Below, in pieces: positions 54,436 through 63,719 of a stretch of 64,000 nt of DNA (the first letter of the stretch is position 1; every line of letters begins with the position of its first letter). The notes beneath the pieces are model-generated. The model made no database searches and was not told where the DNA came from. It worked only from the letters and a program-made list of their open reading frames with translations. Origin of the DNA: JAKFXL01 sp947085765 (GTDB lineage: Bacteria > Pseudomonadota > Gammaproteobacteria > Tenderiales > Tenderiaceae); assembly GCA_947085765.1 (NCBI GenBank), contig CAMTXZ010000005.1:30381-94380 (forward strand), given 5' to 3'. A program made the position numbers and the translations under genes.

Positions 54436-56298
54436 ATGGAAAAACGCTTTACCTTCAAGGATTTTTTCCTCTTTGCCTTTCTTACCCTGTTATTTGTAAC
54501 GTTGTTGATCTCCATGTATATGGTCGACCGGCAGTGGGCGGAGATGGCGCGCATGCAGGGCACCATGCGTGAGCAGGCGGAGGATATTCACGCCCTGCGT
54601 GGTCTGGTGAATGGCGTTGATCAGCGTATCCAGTCTGGCGTCGTGGCCAGTGGTGCAGCGCCGGGGAGTGGCGGGATTGCGGCTGCATTTAAACGCGCCC
54701 AACAGGCCGAGCAGATGCCGGATTACAAGCGGGGCGACTGGCTGGTCAACGCCTTTGGTACGGGTTTGAAAACCATCACGCCGCTGGTCTCCAGCGATGC
54801 CTACGCCGGTGAGGTGCAGTCCTATATTTTTGAATCATTATTGACCCGTGACCCTGAGACACTTGAATGGCTGGGGTTGATCGCCAAGTCGTGGCAGATC
54901 AGTGATGATGGCCTCAGCTTCACCTTCCAGTTGCGCGACGATGTAAAGTTCTCTGATGGTGTGGCGCTGACCGCCGATGATGTCGCCTTCACCTTTGCCT
55001 TCATTCAAAACCCGGTGATTGCGGCCCCGCGTGAGCGGGCAGTCTACGACAAGATAGCCAGCGTCACGGCAACTGCAAAGTATGAAGTGGTCTTTCAGTT
55101 TAAAGAGCCGTACTACGACAGCCTCGCCATGGCGGGCAGCATCGCCATCATGCCGCGCCATTTTTACGAACCGTATTTAAAAACACCCGAGAAATTTAAC
55201 CAGTCCAAAGGTCTGCTGCTTGGCTCTGGCCCTTATCGACTTGCCGACCCTAAGGGGTGGACACCCGATCAAGGGTTGGTAGAGCTGCAACGCAATCCAC
55301 GTTACTGGGGGCCGCAGCCCTCCTTTGATCGCCTGTTGTGGAAGGTGATTCAGAATGACGCCGCTCGCCTCACCACCTTCCGTAACGGCGAGATTGATGC
55401 CTATAGCGCCCGCCCGCGTGAGTACCAAACATTGAAAGAGGATAAAGAGCTGAGTGCACGTACCCAGCACTTTGAATATATGAGCCCCACTGCCGGTTAT
55501 AGTTATATCGGTTGGAACCAGCAACGTAACGCCAAACCAACCCGTTTTGCCGACAAGCGGGTGCGCCAGGCGATGAGCTACTTGGTTGATATCGAGCGCA
55601 TCAATAAAGAGATCATGCTTGGTTATGCCGAGGCAGCGGTGAGTCCGTTTAGCCCGCGCAGCAAACAGCACGACGTTGCACTGGTGGCGCGTAGCTTTGA
55701 TCTTGATAAGGCAAAGCAGTTATTGAAACAGGCCGGTTATGCCGACCGCAACAACGATGGTGTGCTGGACGACGCGCAGGGTAAACCTTTTGAGTTTGAG
55801 CTGGTCTTCTTTCAGGACAGTGAAGATACCAAACGCATTGTGCTGTTCCTTAAAGACCTTTACGCCCGGGCCGGGATCATACTGATTCCAAAACCCACCG
55901 AGTGGTCAGTGATGATCGATCTGCTCAACAAACGGGACTTTGATGCCATTACCCTGGGCTGGACCAGCGGTGTCGAGACCGACATCTATCAGATCTTCCA
56001 CAGCAAACAGATCGAGGGTGGCGGCGATAATTTTGTTAACTACAAAAACAGCGAACTCGACAAACTCATCGATCAGGCCCGTGGCACTGTTGACGAGACC
56101 AAACGTATGCCGCTCTGGCAGCAGGCCGAACGCATCATGTATGAGGATCAACCCTACACCTTTTTGATGCGGCGTAAATCGCTGGTCTTTGTCGACAAGC
56201 GTATCCACAACCTTCAAATCACCAACCTCGGTTTGAATATGGGGTCGGTGCCGGTGGAGATATTTGTGCCGCAAGGCCAGCAGAAGTACAAGCAGTAA
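54436..56298 (+). CDS. Peptide-type ABC transporter solute-binding protein, membrane-anchored
   Basis: A 620-residue family-5 (DppA/OppA-like) binding protein. Family features begin near residue 95 with GDWLVNAFGTGLKTITPLVS, then LIAKSWQISDDGLSFTFQLR and VKFSDGVALTADDVAFTFAF. It lacks a normal signal peptide or lipobox. Instead it has an uncleaved-looking helix (FLFAFLTLLFVTLLISMYMV) and a short coiled coil, so it is probably tethered to the inner membrane. This is uncommon for the family. Four transporter genes follow in the same direction. Confidence 0.85.
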   Translation: MEKRFTFKDFFLFAFLTLLFVTLLISMYMVDRQWAEMARMQGTMREQAEDIHALRGLVNGVDQRIQSGVVASGAAPGSGGIAAAFKRAQQAEQMPDYKRGDWLVNAFGTGLKTITPLVSSDAYAGEVQSYIFESLLTRDPETLEWLGLIAKSWQISDDGLSFTFQLRDDVKFSDGVALTADDVAFTFAFIQNPVIAAPRERAVYDKIASVTATAKYEVVFQFKEPYYDSLAMAGSIAIMPRHFYEPYLKTPEKFNQSKGLLLGSGPYRLADPKGWTPDQGLVELQRNPRYWGPQPSFDRLLWKVIQNDAARLTTFRNGEIDAYSARPREYQTLKEDKELSARTQHFEYMSPTAGYSYIGWNQQRNAKPTRFADKRVRQAMSYLVDIERINKEIMLGYAEAAVSPFSPRSKQHDVALVARSFDLDKAKQLLKQAGYADRNNDGVLDDAQGKPFEFELVFFQDSEDTKRIVLFLKDLYARAGIILIPKPTEWSVMIDLLNKRDFDAITLGWTSGVETDIYQIFHSKQIEGGGDNFVNYKNSELDKLIDQARGTVDETKRMPLWQQAERIMYEDQPYTFLMRRKSLVFVDKRIHNLQITNLGLNMGSVPVEIFVPQGQQKYKQ

Positions 56299-56312
56299 GC
56301 GGCTGAACAACT

Positions 56313-57695
56313 ATGCATACCTATATCATCCGCCGTCTGCTGCTGATGTTTCCGACACTGATCGGCATCACCATCGTGGTCTTTTCGGTGATGGCGGCGG
56401 CACCCGGCGGTATCAGCGCGCAGAGTCTGGTGGAGGGGCAGAATCTTGAACCGCAGGTGAAGCGGGCGATGGAGGAGTACTACAATCGCCTCTATGGTCT
56501 TAACGACTCGGCGCCGATGCAATATCTGCGCTGGCTCAACAACGTCTCACCCGTCGGTTTCACCTTTGATAAAGAGCACAACATTGAAGCTTTCTCGCTG
56601 ACCAAGGGTTCTGATCTTGGTACCAGCTTTCGTTATGGCCGGCCGGTGCTCGATCTGATCGAAGAACGGCTGCCGATCACGATGTTGCTCAACGTACTCT
56701 CCATTCCGTTGATCTACATTGTTGCTATCGTCATCGGTGTACATGCCGCTACCCAGCGGGCCAAGGCGTTTGATGTGGGTTCCGGTATCTCGATGCTGGC
56801 GTTGTGGTCGGTGCCCACCATGCTGGCCGGTGTATTGATGATCGGTTTTTTTGCCAGCGATCAATATTGGCACTGGTTTCCCACCTCAGGTCTGAGTCAG
56901 CGTGAGGCACTGGACATGCAGTTCCTGCCGCACTGGAGCAGTGCTGTGGATCTGTTGCTGCTGTTTGGTAGTGTGGCTATTGCCATGGCCGCCTTAATTA
57001 CCTTGAGTCTGCGTGGTGGCTGGCGCTTGCGCACCACGTTGATGGCGCTGTTGGGCGGCGGCTTGGGTTTTATGATGGCCGCAGCGTTGCCGGGGGAGAG
57101 CGCAGCGCTCACCTACATCATGCTCATGGCACTGCTCGCCGCGCTCTGTGGCTTGATTGGCTATACCGACTACCACGCCCTACGCACTGGCACGATGGCG
57201 TTGGTGGGGTTGTGTGTTGGTGCTGGTATTGCCTTTGCGTTTTTGCAGGGCACGTTTGTTGTCGGTTTCATGTTTGATCGTATCTGGCATCTGATCCTGC
57301 CAGTGGTCTGCCTCTCTTATGGTGGCTTTGCCTTTCTCGCCAAACTGACGCGCAGCTCGGTGCTGGAGAATCTGCTCTCTGACTACGCCCGCACCGCCCG
57401 CGCCAAGGGTGTGCCGGAGCAGCAGGTGCTGTGGCGTCATGTCTTTCGTAACAGCCTGTTGCCGTTGATCACCGTCTCCGCCGGGCTGTTGCCGAGTCTG
57501 CTCGGCGGTTCGATCATCGTTGAGGTGTTGTTCAGTATCGACGGCATGGGCAAGCTGGCCGTCGAGGCGGTGCAGAGCCGCGACCGTGAGCTGGTACTCT
57601 CCATCACATTGATTGGTGCGCTACTGTCGCTGGCCGGTTATCTGTTGGCCGACCTCTGTTATGCCATCGCCGATCCACGGGTCAGCTATGAGTGA
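56313..57695 (+). CDS. Peptide-type ABC permease (DppB/OppB-like), enlarged
   Basis: A 460-residue permease. It has the family N-terminus (MHTYIIRRLLLMFPTLIGIT) and the C-terminal coupling EAA loop (YARTARAKGVPEQQVLWRHV). Typical DppB proteins have 310-340 residues. Here about 110-130 extra residues with three or four additional helices (for example LMALLGGGLGFMMAAALPG and TMALVGLCVGAGIAFAF) sit between the first and the last core helices. The extra part is not recognised. It overlaps the next gene by 8 bases. Confidence 0.87.
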   Translation: MHTYIIRRLLLMFPTLIGITIVVFSVMAAAPGGISAQSLVEGQNLEPQVKRAMEEYYNRLYGLNDSAPMQYLRWLNNVSPVGFTFDKEHNIEAFSLTKGSDLGTSFRYGRPVLDLIEERLPITMLLNVLSIPLIYIVAIVIGVHAATQRAKAFDVGSGISMLALWSVPTMLAGVLMIGFFASDQYWHWFPTSGLSQREALDMQFLPHWSSAVDLLLLFGSVAIAMAALITLSLRGGWRLRTTLMALLGGGLGFMMAAALPGESAALTYIMLMALLAALCGLIGYTDYHALRTGTMALVGLCVGAGIAFAFLQGTFVVGFMFDRIWHLILPVVCLSYGGFAFLAKLTRSSVLENLLSDYARTARAKGVPEQQVLWRHVFRNSLLPLITVSAGLLPSLLGGSIIVEVLFSIDGMGKLAVEAVQSRDRELVLSITLIGALLSLAGYLLADLCYAIADPRVSYE

Positions 57696-58875
57696 GATAA
57701 ACATCAGCGCACCCCGCCAGCAACGCAGCTACGCCGCCCAGGTGTTGCGTGAGGTCTTTATGCAGTGGGGCGCACGCCTCGGCATCGCCTGGATTGTTGT
57801 GCTGGTGACGGTGGCGGTGTTTGCGCCGTTCCTGGCCAGCAGTTATCCGCTGCTGTTAAGCGAGCAGTCCCAGATCAGCAGCCCGCTGCTGCACCACCTG
57901 ACCGCCACGGATGTCACACTGCTGATTATATTTTTTGTGGTGCTGCTGCTCTGTTTTGTGAGGATCAGCTTCCGGCGCAAATTTGTACCGGCGCTGTTAA
58001 TCGGCAGCGTCGCGGCAACGCTCTGTTATAGCCTCATCGCCCCGCCACAACTAAACATCTATGAACAGTATCGGGAGCAGGAGCGCGCCGCTGGTTACGA
58101 CTGGCTGATCCGCGCGCCGATCCCCTATTCGGCCAAAGACTATCTGCGTGATGTCGGCGACTCCGGCCTCAAGGCGCCGCTCAGTGCGCAGCAGCAGACC
58201 CACTGGTTTGGTACTGATGAAAATGGCGCCGATGTATTGAGCCGCATGATCCACGCCTCACGCATCGCCTTGAGTATTGGCTTTGTCGCCACCGGCATCG
58301 CCATGGTGCTGGGCACCATCATCGGTGGGCTGATGGGTTACTTCTCTGGCATCTTTGACATGATCGGCATGCGGCTGGTGGAGATATTCGAGGCGATCCC
58401 GGTGCTGTTTCTGTTGCTCACCTTTGTGGCGTTTTTTGGTCGTAATCTTTACGTGATGATGATCATCATCGGCATTACCGGCTGGACCGGTTACGCCCGT
58501 TTTGTGCGGGCAGAATTTTTAAAGCTGCGACAGCAGGAGTTTGTCCAGGCAGCCATCGCCTGTGGTCTGCCGTTGCGTTCGATCCTGTTCCGCCACATCC
58601 TGCCCAACGGCATGGCGCCGATTCTGGTTGCCACCAGCTTTGGTGTGGCCTCGGCGATTCTGGCAGAGGCGACCCTGAGTTTCCTCGGCCTCGGTCTGGT
58701 GGATGATCCGTCGTGGGGACAGATGTTAAACCAGGCGGTGCAGTCGGCGACCTTTAACTGGTGGATGGCGGTCTTCCCCGGCGGCGCCATCTTCCTCACC
58801 GTCTTTGCCTATAACCTGATTGGTGAGACGATGCGTGACGCCATCGACCCCTATCTGAAAAAGTCGGCCAAGTGA
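57688..58875 (+). CDS. Peptide-type ABC permease (DppC/OppC-like)
   Basis: A 395-residue permease, starting at ATG 57688 inside the end of the first permease. Family motifs are HWFGTDENGADVLSRMIHAS and the EAA loop QEFVQAAIACGLPLRSILFR, followed by GLGLVDDPSWGQML. Between helix 1 and the DENG motif there is an additional segment with a second hydrophobic stretch (LLIIFFVVLLLCFV), which makes it longer than the usual 280-300 residues. The complete pair forms the channel of this importer. Confidence 0.9.
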   Translation: MSEINISAPRQQRSYAAQVLREVFMQWGARLGIAWIVVLVTVAVFAPFLASSYPLLLSEQSQISSPLLHHLTATDVTLLIIFFVVLLLCFVRISFRRKFVPALLIGSVAATLCYSLIAPPQLNIYEQYREQERAAGYDWLIRAPIPYSAKDYLRDVGDSGLKAPLSAQQQTHWFGTDENGADVLSRMIHASRIALSIGFVATGIAMVLGTIIGGLMGYFSGIFDMIGMRLVEIFEAIPVLFLLLTFVAFFGRNLYVMMIIIGITGWTGYARFVRAEFLKLRQQEFVQAAIACGLPLRSILFRHILPNGMAPILVATSFGVASAILAEATLSFLGLGLVDDPSWGQMLNQAVQSATFNWWMAVFPGGAIFLTVFAYNLIGETMRDAIDPYLKKSAK

Positions 58876-58897
58876 TTCACGCCATGGAGTTGAGCTG

Positions 58898-60559
58898 ATG
58901 TTATTGCGGGTCGAAAATCTCAAGACCTATCTGCGCGCTGGTGATAGCACCGTCAAGGCGGTGGATGGCGTCAGCTTTGAGATCGATAGCGGCGAGACCT
59001 TCTGTCTGGTGGGTGAATCAGGCAGTGGTAAATCGATCACGGCGCTGTCGCTGATCCAGCTGCTGCCCCAGGATGTCGCCGAACACCCCGCCGGTAAGAT
59101 CCTCTTCAACCATCGCCGCGATGATGGTAGCCACGAGCAGGTCGACATGCTCACGCTCGACGAAGAGCGGCGCCGCCATATTCGCGGCGCCCGCATCGCC
59201 ATGATCTTTCAGGAACCGATGACCTCGCTCAATCCGGTCTTCACCATCGGCGACCAGATCATCGAGGCGTTGCAGATGCACACACCCGAGATGAATTACA
59301 GTGAGGCGCGCCAGCGTGCCATCGCAGCGCTGGAGCAGGTGCAGATCCCCAATGCCGCTGAACGTATTGATGAGTATCCACACCGCCTCTCAGGCGGCCA
59401 GCGGCAGCGGGTGATGATTGCCATGGCGATGGCGTGTGAACCTGATCTGCTGATCGCCGATGAGCCAACCACGGCGCTGGATGTCACGGTACAGGCCGAG
59501 ATCCTGCGGCTGATGAAGGCGTTGCAACAGCGCACCGGTATGGCGATGCTTTTTATTACCCACGACTTTGGTGTAGTGGCGCAGATCGCTGATCGCCTGG
59601 CGGTGATGAAACAGGGAGTGATTGTTGAGTCAGGTACGGCGCAGCGTCTCATCAATGCACCGGAGCATGAGTACACCCGCCAGCTGTTGGCGTCGTTGCC
59701 GGAGAATCTGCAGCGTCAAGAGAGTGTTAACGATTCGTCGCATCGTGGCAGTGATGCCGCACTGCTGGAGCTGAAAGGATTGCAGGTCTACTTTCCGATT
59801 AAGAAGGGTGTCATGCGCCGCACCGTTGATCACGTCAAAGCGGTGGATGGCATTGATCTCAAGATTCCCCAAGGGCAGATCCTGGCGCTGGTGGGGGAGT
59901 CCGGTTGCGGTAAGAGCACGTTGGGGCGCGCGATCCTGCGCCTCACCGAACCGACAGCTGGCACGGTTCACTTCGATGGTCGCGACATTACTGCACTACG
60001 TCACAAGGCGATGCAGCCGCTGCGCCGCGAGATGCAGATCATCTTTCAGGACCCGATGTCGTCACTCAATCCACGCCTGACCATTGCCGCCACACTCACC
60101 GAACCGATGAAGGTGCATGGCATCGGCGAATCAAAAGAGGAGCGCCTGATGTTGGCGCAACAGATCCTTGAACGGGTACAGCTCAAGGGTGAACATCTGT
60201 GGCGCTATCCGCATGAATTTTCCGGCGGTCAGCGCCAGCGTATCGGCATCGCCCGGGCCCTGGCGCTCAATCCTAAATTTATCGTCTGTGACGAGGTGAC
60301 GAGTGCGTTGGATGTCTCGGTGCAGGCGGAGATATTACAGATGCTGTTGGAGCTGCGTCGCGAACGTGATCTGACACTGCTCTTCATCACCCACAACATC
60401 GGCGTGGTGGAGTATGTGAGTGATGAGATGGCGGTGATGTACAACGGCCGCATCGTTGAACAGGGGCCGACCGACCGTGTCAGTCGTGCACCGCAACACA
60501 GCTACACTCAAAAATTGCTCGCGGCGGTGCCACGGGTTGAATTTGGATTACAGCAATGA
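58898..60559 (+). CDS. Peptide-type ABC ATPase, fused double domain (1)
   Basis: A 553-residue protein with two ATPase domains, like YejF and GsiA. Domain 1 has Walker A GESGSGKSITALSLI, signature LSGGQRQRVMIAMAMA and Walker B LLIADEPTTALDV. Domain 2 has GESGCGKSTLGRAILRL, FSGGQRQRIGIARALA and FIVCDEVTSALDVS, where valine replaces the usual proline after DE. Each protein thus supplies both nucleotide-binding halves. Its end overlaps the next ATPase by 4 bases. Confidence 0.93.
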   Translation: MLLRVENLKTYLRAGDSTVKAVDGVSFEIDSGETFCLVGESGSGKSITALSLIQLLPQDVAEHPAGKILFNHRRDDGSHEQVDMLTLDEERRRHIRGARIAMIFQEPMTSLNPVFTIGDQIIEALQMHTPEMNYSEARQRAIAALEQVQIPNAAERIDEYPHRLSGGQRQRVMIAMAMACEPDLLIADEPTTALDVTVQAEILRLMKALQQRTGMAMLFITHDFGVVAQIADRLAVMKQGVIVESGTAQRLINAPEHEYTRQLLASLPENLQRQESVNDSSHRGSDAALLELKGLQVYFPIKKGVMRRTVDHVKAVDGIDLKIPQGQILALVGESGCGKSTLGRAILRLTEPTAGTVHFDGRDITALRHKAMQPLRREMQIIFQDPMSSLNPRLTIAATLTEPMKVHGIGESKEERLMLAQQILERVQLKGEHLWRYPHEFSGGQRQRIGIARALALNPKFIVCDEVTSALDVSVQAEILQMLLELRRERDLTLLFITHNIGVVEYVSDEMAVMYNGRIVEQGPTDRVSRAPQHSYTQKLLAAVPRVEFGLQQ

Positions 60560-62565
60560 TGGATGACGTATTGCTTCGGGTCACAGATTTACAGACACGT
60601 TTTGGCAGTGGCGAGCGTGAAGTGCGTGCGGTTGATGGTGTCAGTTTTGAGATCAGACGCGGCGAGACCTTTGCCCTGCTGGGCGAGTCGGGCTGTGGCA
60701 AGTCGATGACCTCACTCTCCATCATGCGGCTGTTGCCACAACCAGCAGGGCGTATCGCCGGTGGCAGTGTTCTATTTAATGGCCAGGAGCTGTTGACGCT
60801 GCCAGAGGCGGCCATGCGCAAGGTGCGTGGCGCCAAGATCGCCATGATCTTTCAGGAGCCGATGACCTCGCTCAATCCGGTGCTGACAGTGGGGCAGCAG
60901 ATCATTGAGACGCTCTATTGCCATAAACAGCTGCGTGGCAGTGCCGCACGTCAGCGCGCCATCGAGCTGCTCGATGCCGTCGGCATTCCAGCGCCGCAGC
61001 AGCGCATCGACGACTATCCACATCAACTCTCCGGCGGCATGAAACAGCGCGTGATGATTGCCATTGCCCTGGCCGGCGAGCCTGATCTGCTGATCGCCGA
61101 TGAGCCAACCACCGCACTCGACGTAACGATTCAGGCGCAGGTCCTGCAACTGTTAAAGCAGTTGCAGCGCGATACCGGCATGGCGATCCTGCTGATCACC
61201 CACGACCTGGGGGTGGTGGCGGAGGTGGCCGACCGGGTGGCGGTGATGTATGCGGGGCAGATTGTGGAGCAGGCAACCCGTGAACAATTTTTTGCCGCGC
61301 CGCAACACCCCTATAGTTGCAAGCTGTTTGATTCACTGCCGGATATGACCAAGCGTGATCAACCGCTGGCGGTGATTCGTGGTGCGGTGCCATCATTGGC
61401 GCAGCAGTTCAAGGCGTGCCGATTTGAGTCGCGTTGTGATTACGGTTGGAGTCTCTGTCGTGAACAGGCGCCCGCGTGGTTGCCCTGCGGTGATGAACAT
61501 AACGTGCGTTGCCATCGTGCCGATCCTGTGCTGTTGGCGCAGTGGCCGCCGCAAGCGACAGCGTTGCCCATTGTGACAAAACAGCGCACACCGCCAGCGG
61601 TTGCAGAGCCACTGTTGGCAGTCACCGGGCTTAAGGTTCACTTCCCGCAACATCAGGGGCTGTTCGGTGGTGGTGGCCATCTTTATGCGGTGGATGGAAT
61701 CGACATTCATATCCCCCGTGGCCGTACCGTGGCGCTGGTGGGGGAGTCGGGGTGTGGCAAGACCACGGCGGGCAAGGCGATCTTGCAGCTCAATCGCCCC
61801 ACGGCCGGTGAGGTGCTGTTTGAGGGGCAAGATCTGACGACGTTGAGCAGCGCTGATCTACGCCTGCGGCGGCGCGATTTTCAGATCATCTTTCAGGATG
61901 CCTACTCCTCCATGAATCCACGCATGCGGGTGGGTGAAATCGTTGCAGAAGGCATGGTGGCGCAAGGGTTAGGCGGGGACAAAACGCAACGTAGCACCCG
62001 TGTTGATACATTACTGGAACAGGTCGGTCTCTCGCCCAGCATGCGCAACCGTTATGCCCATGATTTTTCCGGTGGCCAACGCCAACGCATCTGTATCGCC
62101 CGCGCCCTCGCGCTCAATCCTAAATTGATTGTCTGTGATGAACCGACCAGCGCCCTTGATGTCTCGGTGCAGGCGCAGATACTCAATCTTTTAAAAGAGC
62201 TACAGGACGAGTTAGGCATCTCCTATCTGTTTATTACCCACAACATTTCCGTCGTGGCCTATCTGGCCCATCAGGTGCAGGTGATGTACCTCGGTCGTAT
62301 CGTCGAACAGGGGCCAGTAGCAGAGGTACTACAGAATCCGTTGCACCCCTATACCCAGGCGCTGTTGGCAGCGGTGCCTACTATTGATACCACCAGCCAT
62401 CGCCAGGTAGTGCGCTTAGAGGGTGATCTGCCATCGCCACTCAATCCACCACAAGGGTGTCACTTCCATCCCCGTTGCCCACAGGTGCGTGAAGAGTGTA
62501 AAAAAATCTATCCCGCAGAGCGCGAGCCAACAGCGGCACATACAGTGCGGTGTCATCTATATTAA
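60556..62565 (+). CDS. Peptide-type ABC ATPase, fused double domain (2)
   Basis: A 669-residue double ATPase immediately after another one, joined by an ATGA overlap. Domain 1: GESGCGKSMTSLSIM, LSGGMKQRVMIAIALA, LLIADEPTTALDV. Its oligopeptide-type C-terminal tail carries cysteines (ACRFESRCDYGWSLCREQ). Domain 2: GESGCGKTTAGKAILQL, FSGGQRQRICIARALA, LIVCDEPTSALDVS. A second cysteine tail ends the protein (PRCPQVREECKKIYP), as in DppD/OppD. The cysteine pattern could bind an iron-sulfur cluster, as reported for some Dpp/Opp ATPases. Its stop codon lies inside the palindromic repeat at 62561. Confidence 0.93.
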   Translation: MMDDVLLRVTDLQTRFGSGEREVRAVDGVSFEIRRGETFALLGESGCGKSMTSLSIMRLLPQPAGRIAGGSVLFNGQELLTLPEAAMRKVRGAKIAMIFQEPMTSLNPVLTVGQQIIETLYCHKQLRGSAARQRAIELLDAVGIPAPQQRIDDYPHQLSGGMKQRVMIAIALAGEPDLLIADEPTTALDVTIQAQVLQLLKQLQRDTGMAILLITHDLGVVAEVADRVAVMYAGQIVEQATREQFFAAPQHPYSCKLFDSLPDMTKRDQPLAVIRGAVPSLAQQFKACRFESRCDYGWSLCREQAPAWLPCGDEHNVRCHRADPVLLAQWPPQATALPIVTKQRTPPAVAEPLLAVTGLKVHFPQHQGLFGGGGHLYAVDGIDIHIPRGRTVALVGESGCGKTTAGKAILQLNRPTAGEVLFEGQDLTTLSSADLRLRRRDFQIIFQDAYSSMNPRMRVGEIVAEGMVAQGLGGDKTQRSTRVDTLLEQVGLSPSMRNRYAHDFSGGQRQRICIARALALNPKLIVCDEPTSALDVSVQAQILNLLKELQDELGISYLFITHNISVVAYLAHQVQVMYLGRIVEQGPVAEVLQNPLHPYTQALLAAVPTIDTTSHRQVVRLEGDLPSPLNPPQGCHFHPRCPQVREECKKIYPAEREPTAAHTVRCHLY

Positions 62566-62771
62566 GGAACCTTGGAATAAATCCGTTTGTGGTGCAATGC
62601 CGATCAGTTAAGCACGTAGGTGCGAATTCATTCGCACTAATGAGCCCATAAATAGCGCATTGTTCGAATGAATTCGAACCTACAACAGTGGCTCCAGCGC
62701 TTAACTGATCGGCATTGCGTTCGTGGTGAGCTTGTCGAACCATGAACGGACTTATTCCAAGCTTCCTTAAT
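62561..62771. repeat. Nested imperfect palindrome, MITE-like (about 210 bp)
   Basis: Outer arms 62562-62585 and 62747-62770 are 22/24 complementary. Inner arms 62594-62613 and 62699-62718 match perfectly over 20 bp. At the centre, 62616-62637 and 62662-62683 are near-inverted copies (one mismatch over 19 bases) and are each partly palindromic around GAATTCATTCG. The right arm also contains about 28 bases with no counterpart on the left, including GTGGTGAGCTTGTCGAACC, which I recognise as a widespread bacterial repeat type. The left arm contains the stop codon of the ABC ATPase. Confidence 0.85.
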
Positions 62772-62775
62772 TTTG

Positions 62776-62903
62776 TTTGTAGCTGCCAATGGTTAGCCGC
62801 TATTTGACACAATAAAAAACTGGCATATCAAAAACGTAAATTATAAAAGTTCATTTCCGATCAGTGACTGTGTCACCATTAGAACCTGAATGGCAGCTAC
62901 AAA
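62776..62903. repeat. Second inverted-repeat element upstream of msrA
   Basis: TTTGTAGCTGCCA (62776-62788) and TGGCAGCTACAAA (62891-62903) form a perfect 13-bp inverted repeat around about 100 AT-rich bases. With a small gap, GGTT (62791-62794) and AACC (62884-62887) extend the match. It may be a short non-autonomous element or a remnant of an insertion. It carries no gene. Confidence 0.55.
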
Positions 62904-62939
62904 AATGATAATTACTTTGATCATGCGGAGGAAAAAATA

Positions 62940-63446
62940 ATGGCACAGCAACGCGCTATTCTGGCAGGGGGTTGTTTTTGGGGCATGCAAGATCTGCTTC
63001 GCAAGCAACCGGGGATTGAGGCCACCCGAGTGGGTTACAGCGGCGGCGATATCCCCAACGCCACCTATCGCAACCACGGCACCCACGCTGAAGCCATAGA
63101 GATTCTGTTCGATCCCAACACAATTTCATATCGCCGCATCCTGGAATTTTTTTTCCAGATACACGACCCCACAACCAGAAACCGTCAAGGCAATGATCAA
63201 GGGCTATCCTATCGCTCGGCAATATACTATGTTGACGAAGAGCAAAAGCAAGTCGCGCTAGATACCATCGCCGATGTAAACGCCTCGGGCTTATGGCCTG
63301 GCAAAGTTGTAACGCAACTCGAACCTGCAGGCGATTTCTGGCAGGCAGAGCCAGAGCATCAGGATTATCTTGAGCACTTTCCTGACGGCTATACCTGCCA
63401 TTACCTACGTCCGGAGTGGGTGCTGCCATCGCGCACGGTTGGGTGA
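62940..63446 (+). CDS. msrA: Peptide methionine sulfoxide reductase A
   Basis: A 168-residue enzyme that reduces methionine-S-sulfoxide. The catalytic motif GGCFWGMQDL starts at residue 10, and GYSGGDIPNATYRNHGTHAE and the C-terminal AEPEHQDYLEHFPDGYTCHY are conserved. Resolving cysteines are limited to the one near the C-terminus (TCHY). A GCGGAGG site lies about 8 bases before the ATG. It lies between two repeat-rich stretches, so it may have moved, but the gene is intact. Confidence 0.93.
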   Translation: MAQQRAILAGGCFWGMQDLLRKQPGIEATRVGYSGGDIPNATYRNHGTHAEAIEILFDPNTISYRRILEFFFQIHDPTTRNRQGNDQGLSYRSAIYYVDEEQKQVALDTIADVNASGLWPGKVVTQLEPAGDFWQAEPEHQDYLEHFPDGYTCHYLRPEWVLPSRTVG

Positions 63447-63644
63447 GTGTTTTGAGTTGCGATTAACTTTTCCATTTTTTGAGTATCAATTTGATCCACT
63501 GAAATTGGGGTAAGAGCATTTTTCGGCAAGATCATTCGCAGCGTGTAGGGGGGGGCATGTATCGATGAAAATAACTACCAATTTATTGTCCTGTCTAGGG
63601 CAGTCATCGACCCAAAGTGGACTTTAAGGTTGAAGTCCAGTGAG
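63447..63644. other. Gene-free spacer
   Basis: Nothing recognised except a small hairpin (TGGACTT pairing AAGTCCA, near 63619-63640). It is followed directly by the REP-like hairpin. Confidence 0.35.
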
Positions 63645-63719
63645 ATAGAATGTGCCGACGAAGGAGCCGCATCAGTCGAGCAACGCGAATGATGCGCTTC
63701 GTACCTCAGCACATCCTAT
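63645..63719. repeat. REP-like imperfect hairpin
   Basis: Two 34-base arms (63645-63678 and 63686-63719) are about 75% complementary around a 7-base loop. The right arm, with CTTCGTACCTCAGCACATCC, resembles a repeat type I have seen between genes of gammaproteobacteria. It abuts the transposase remnant. Confidence 0.6.

Noticed and set aside
63652..63717. N-terminal part of the IS91 remnant as a genuine protein start
   Set aside because: These codons come from the REP-like hairpin, not from transposase sequence.
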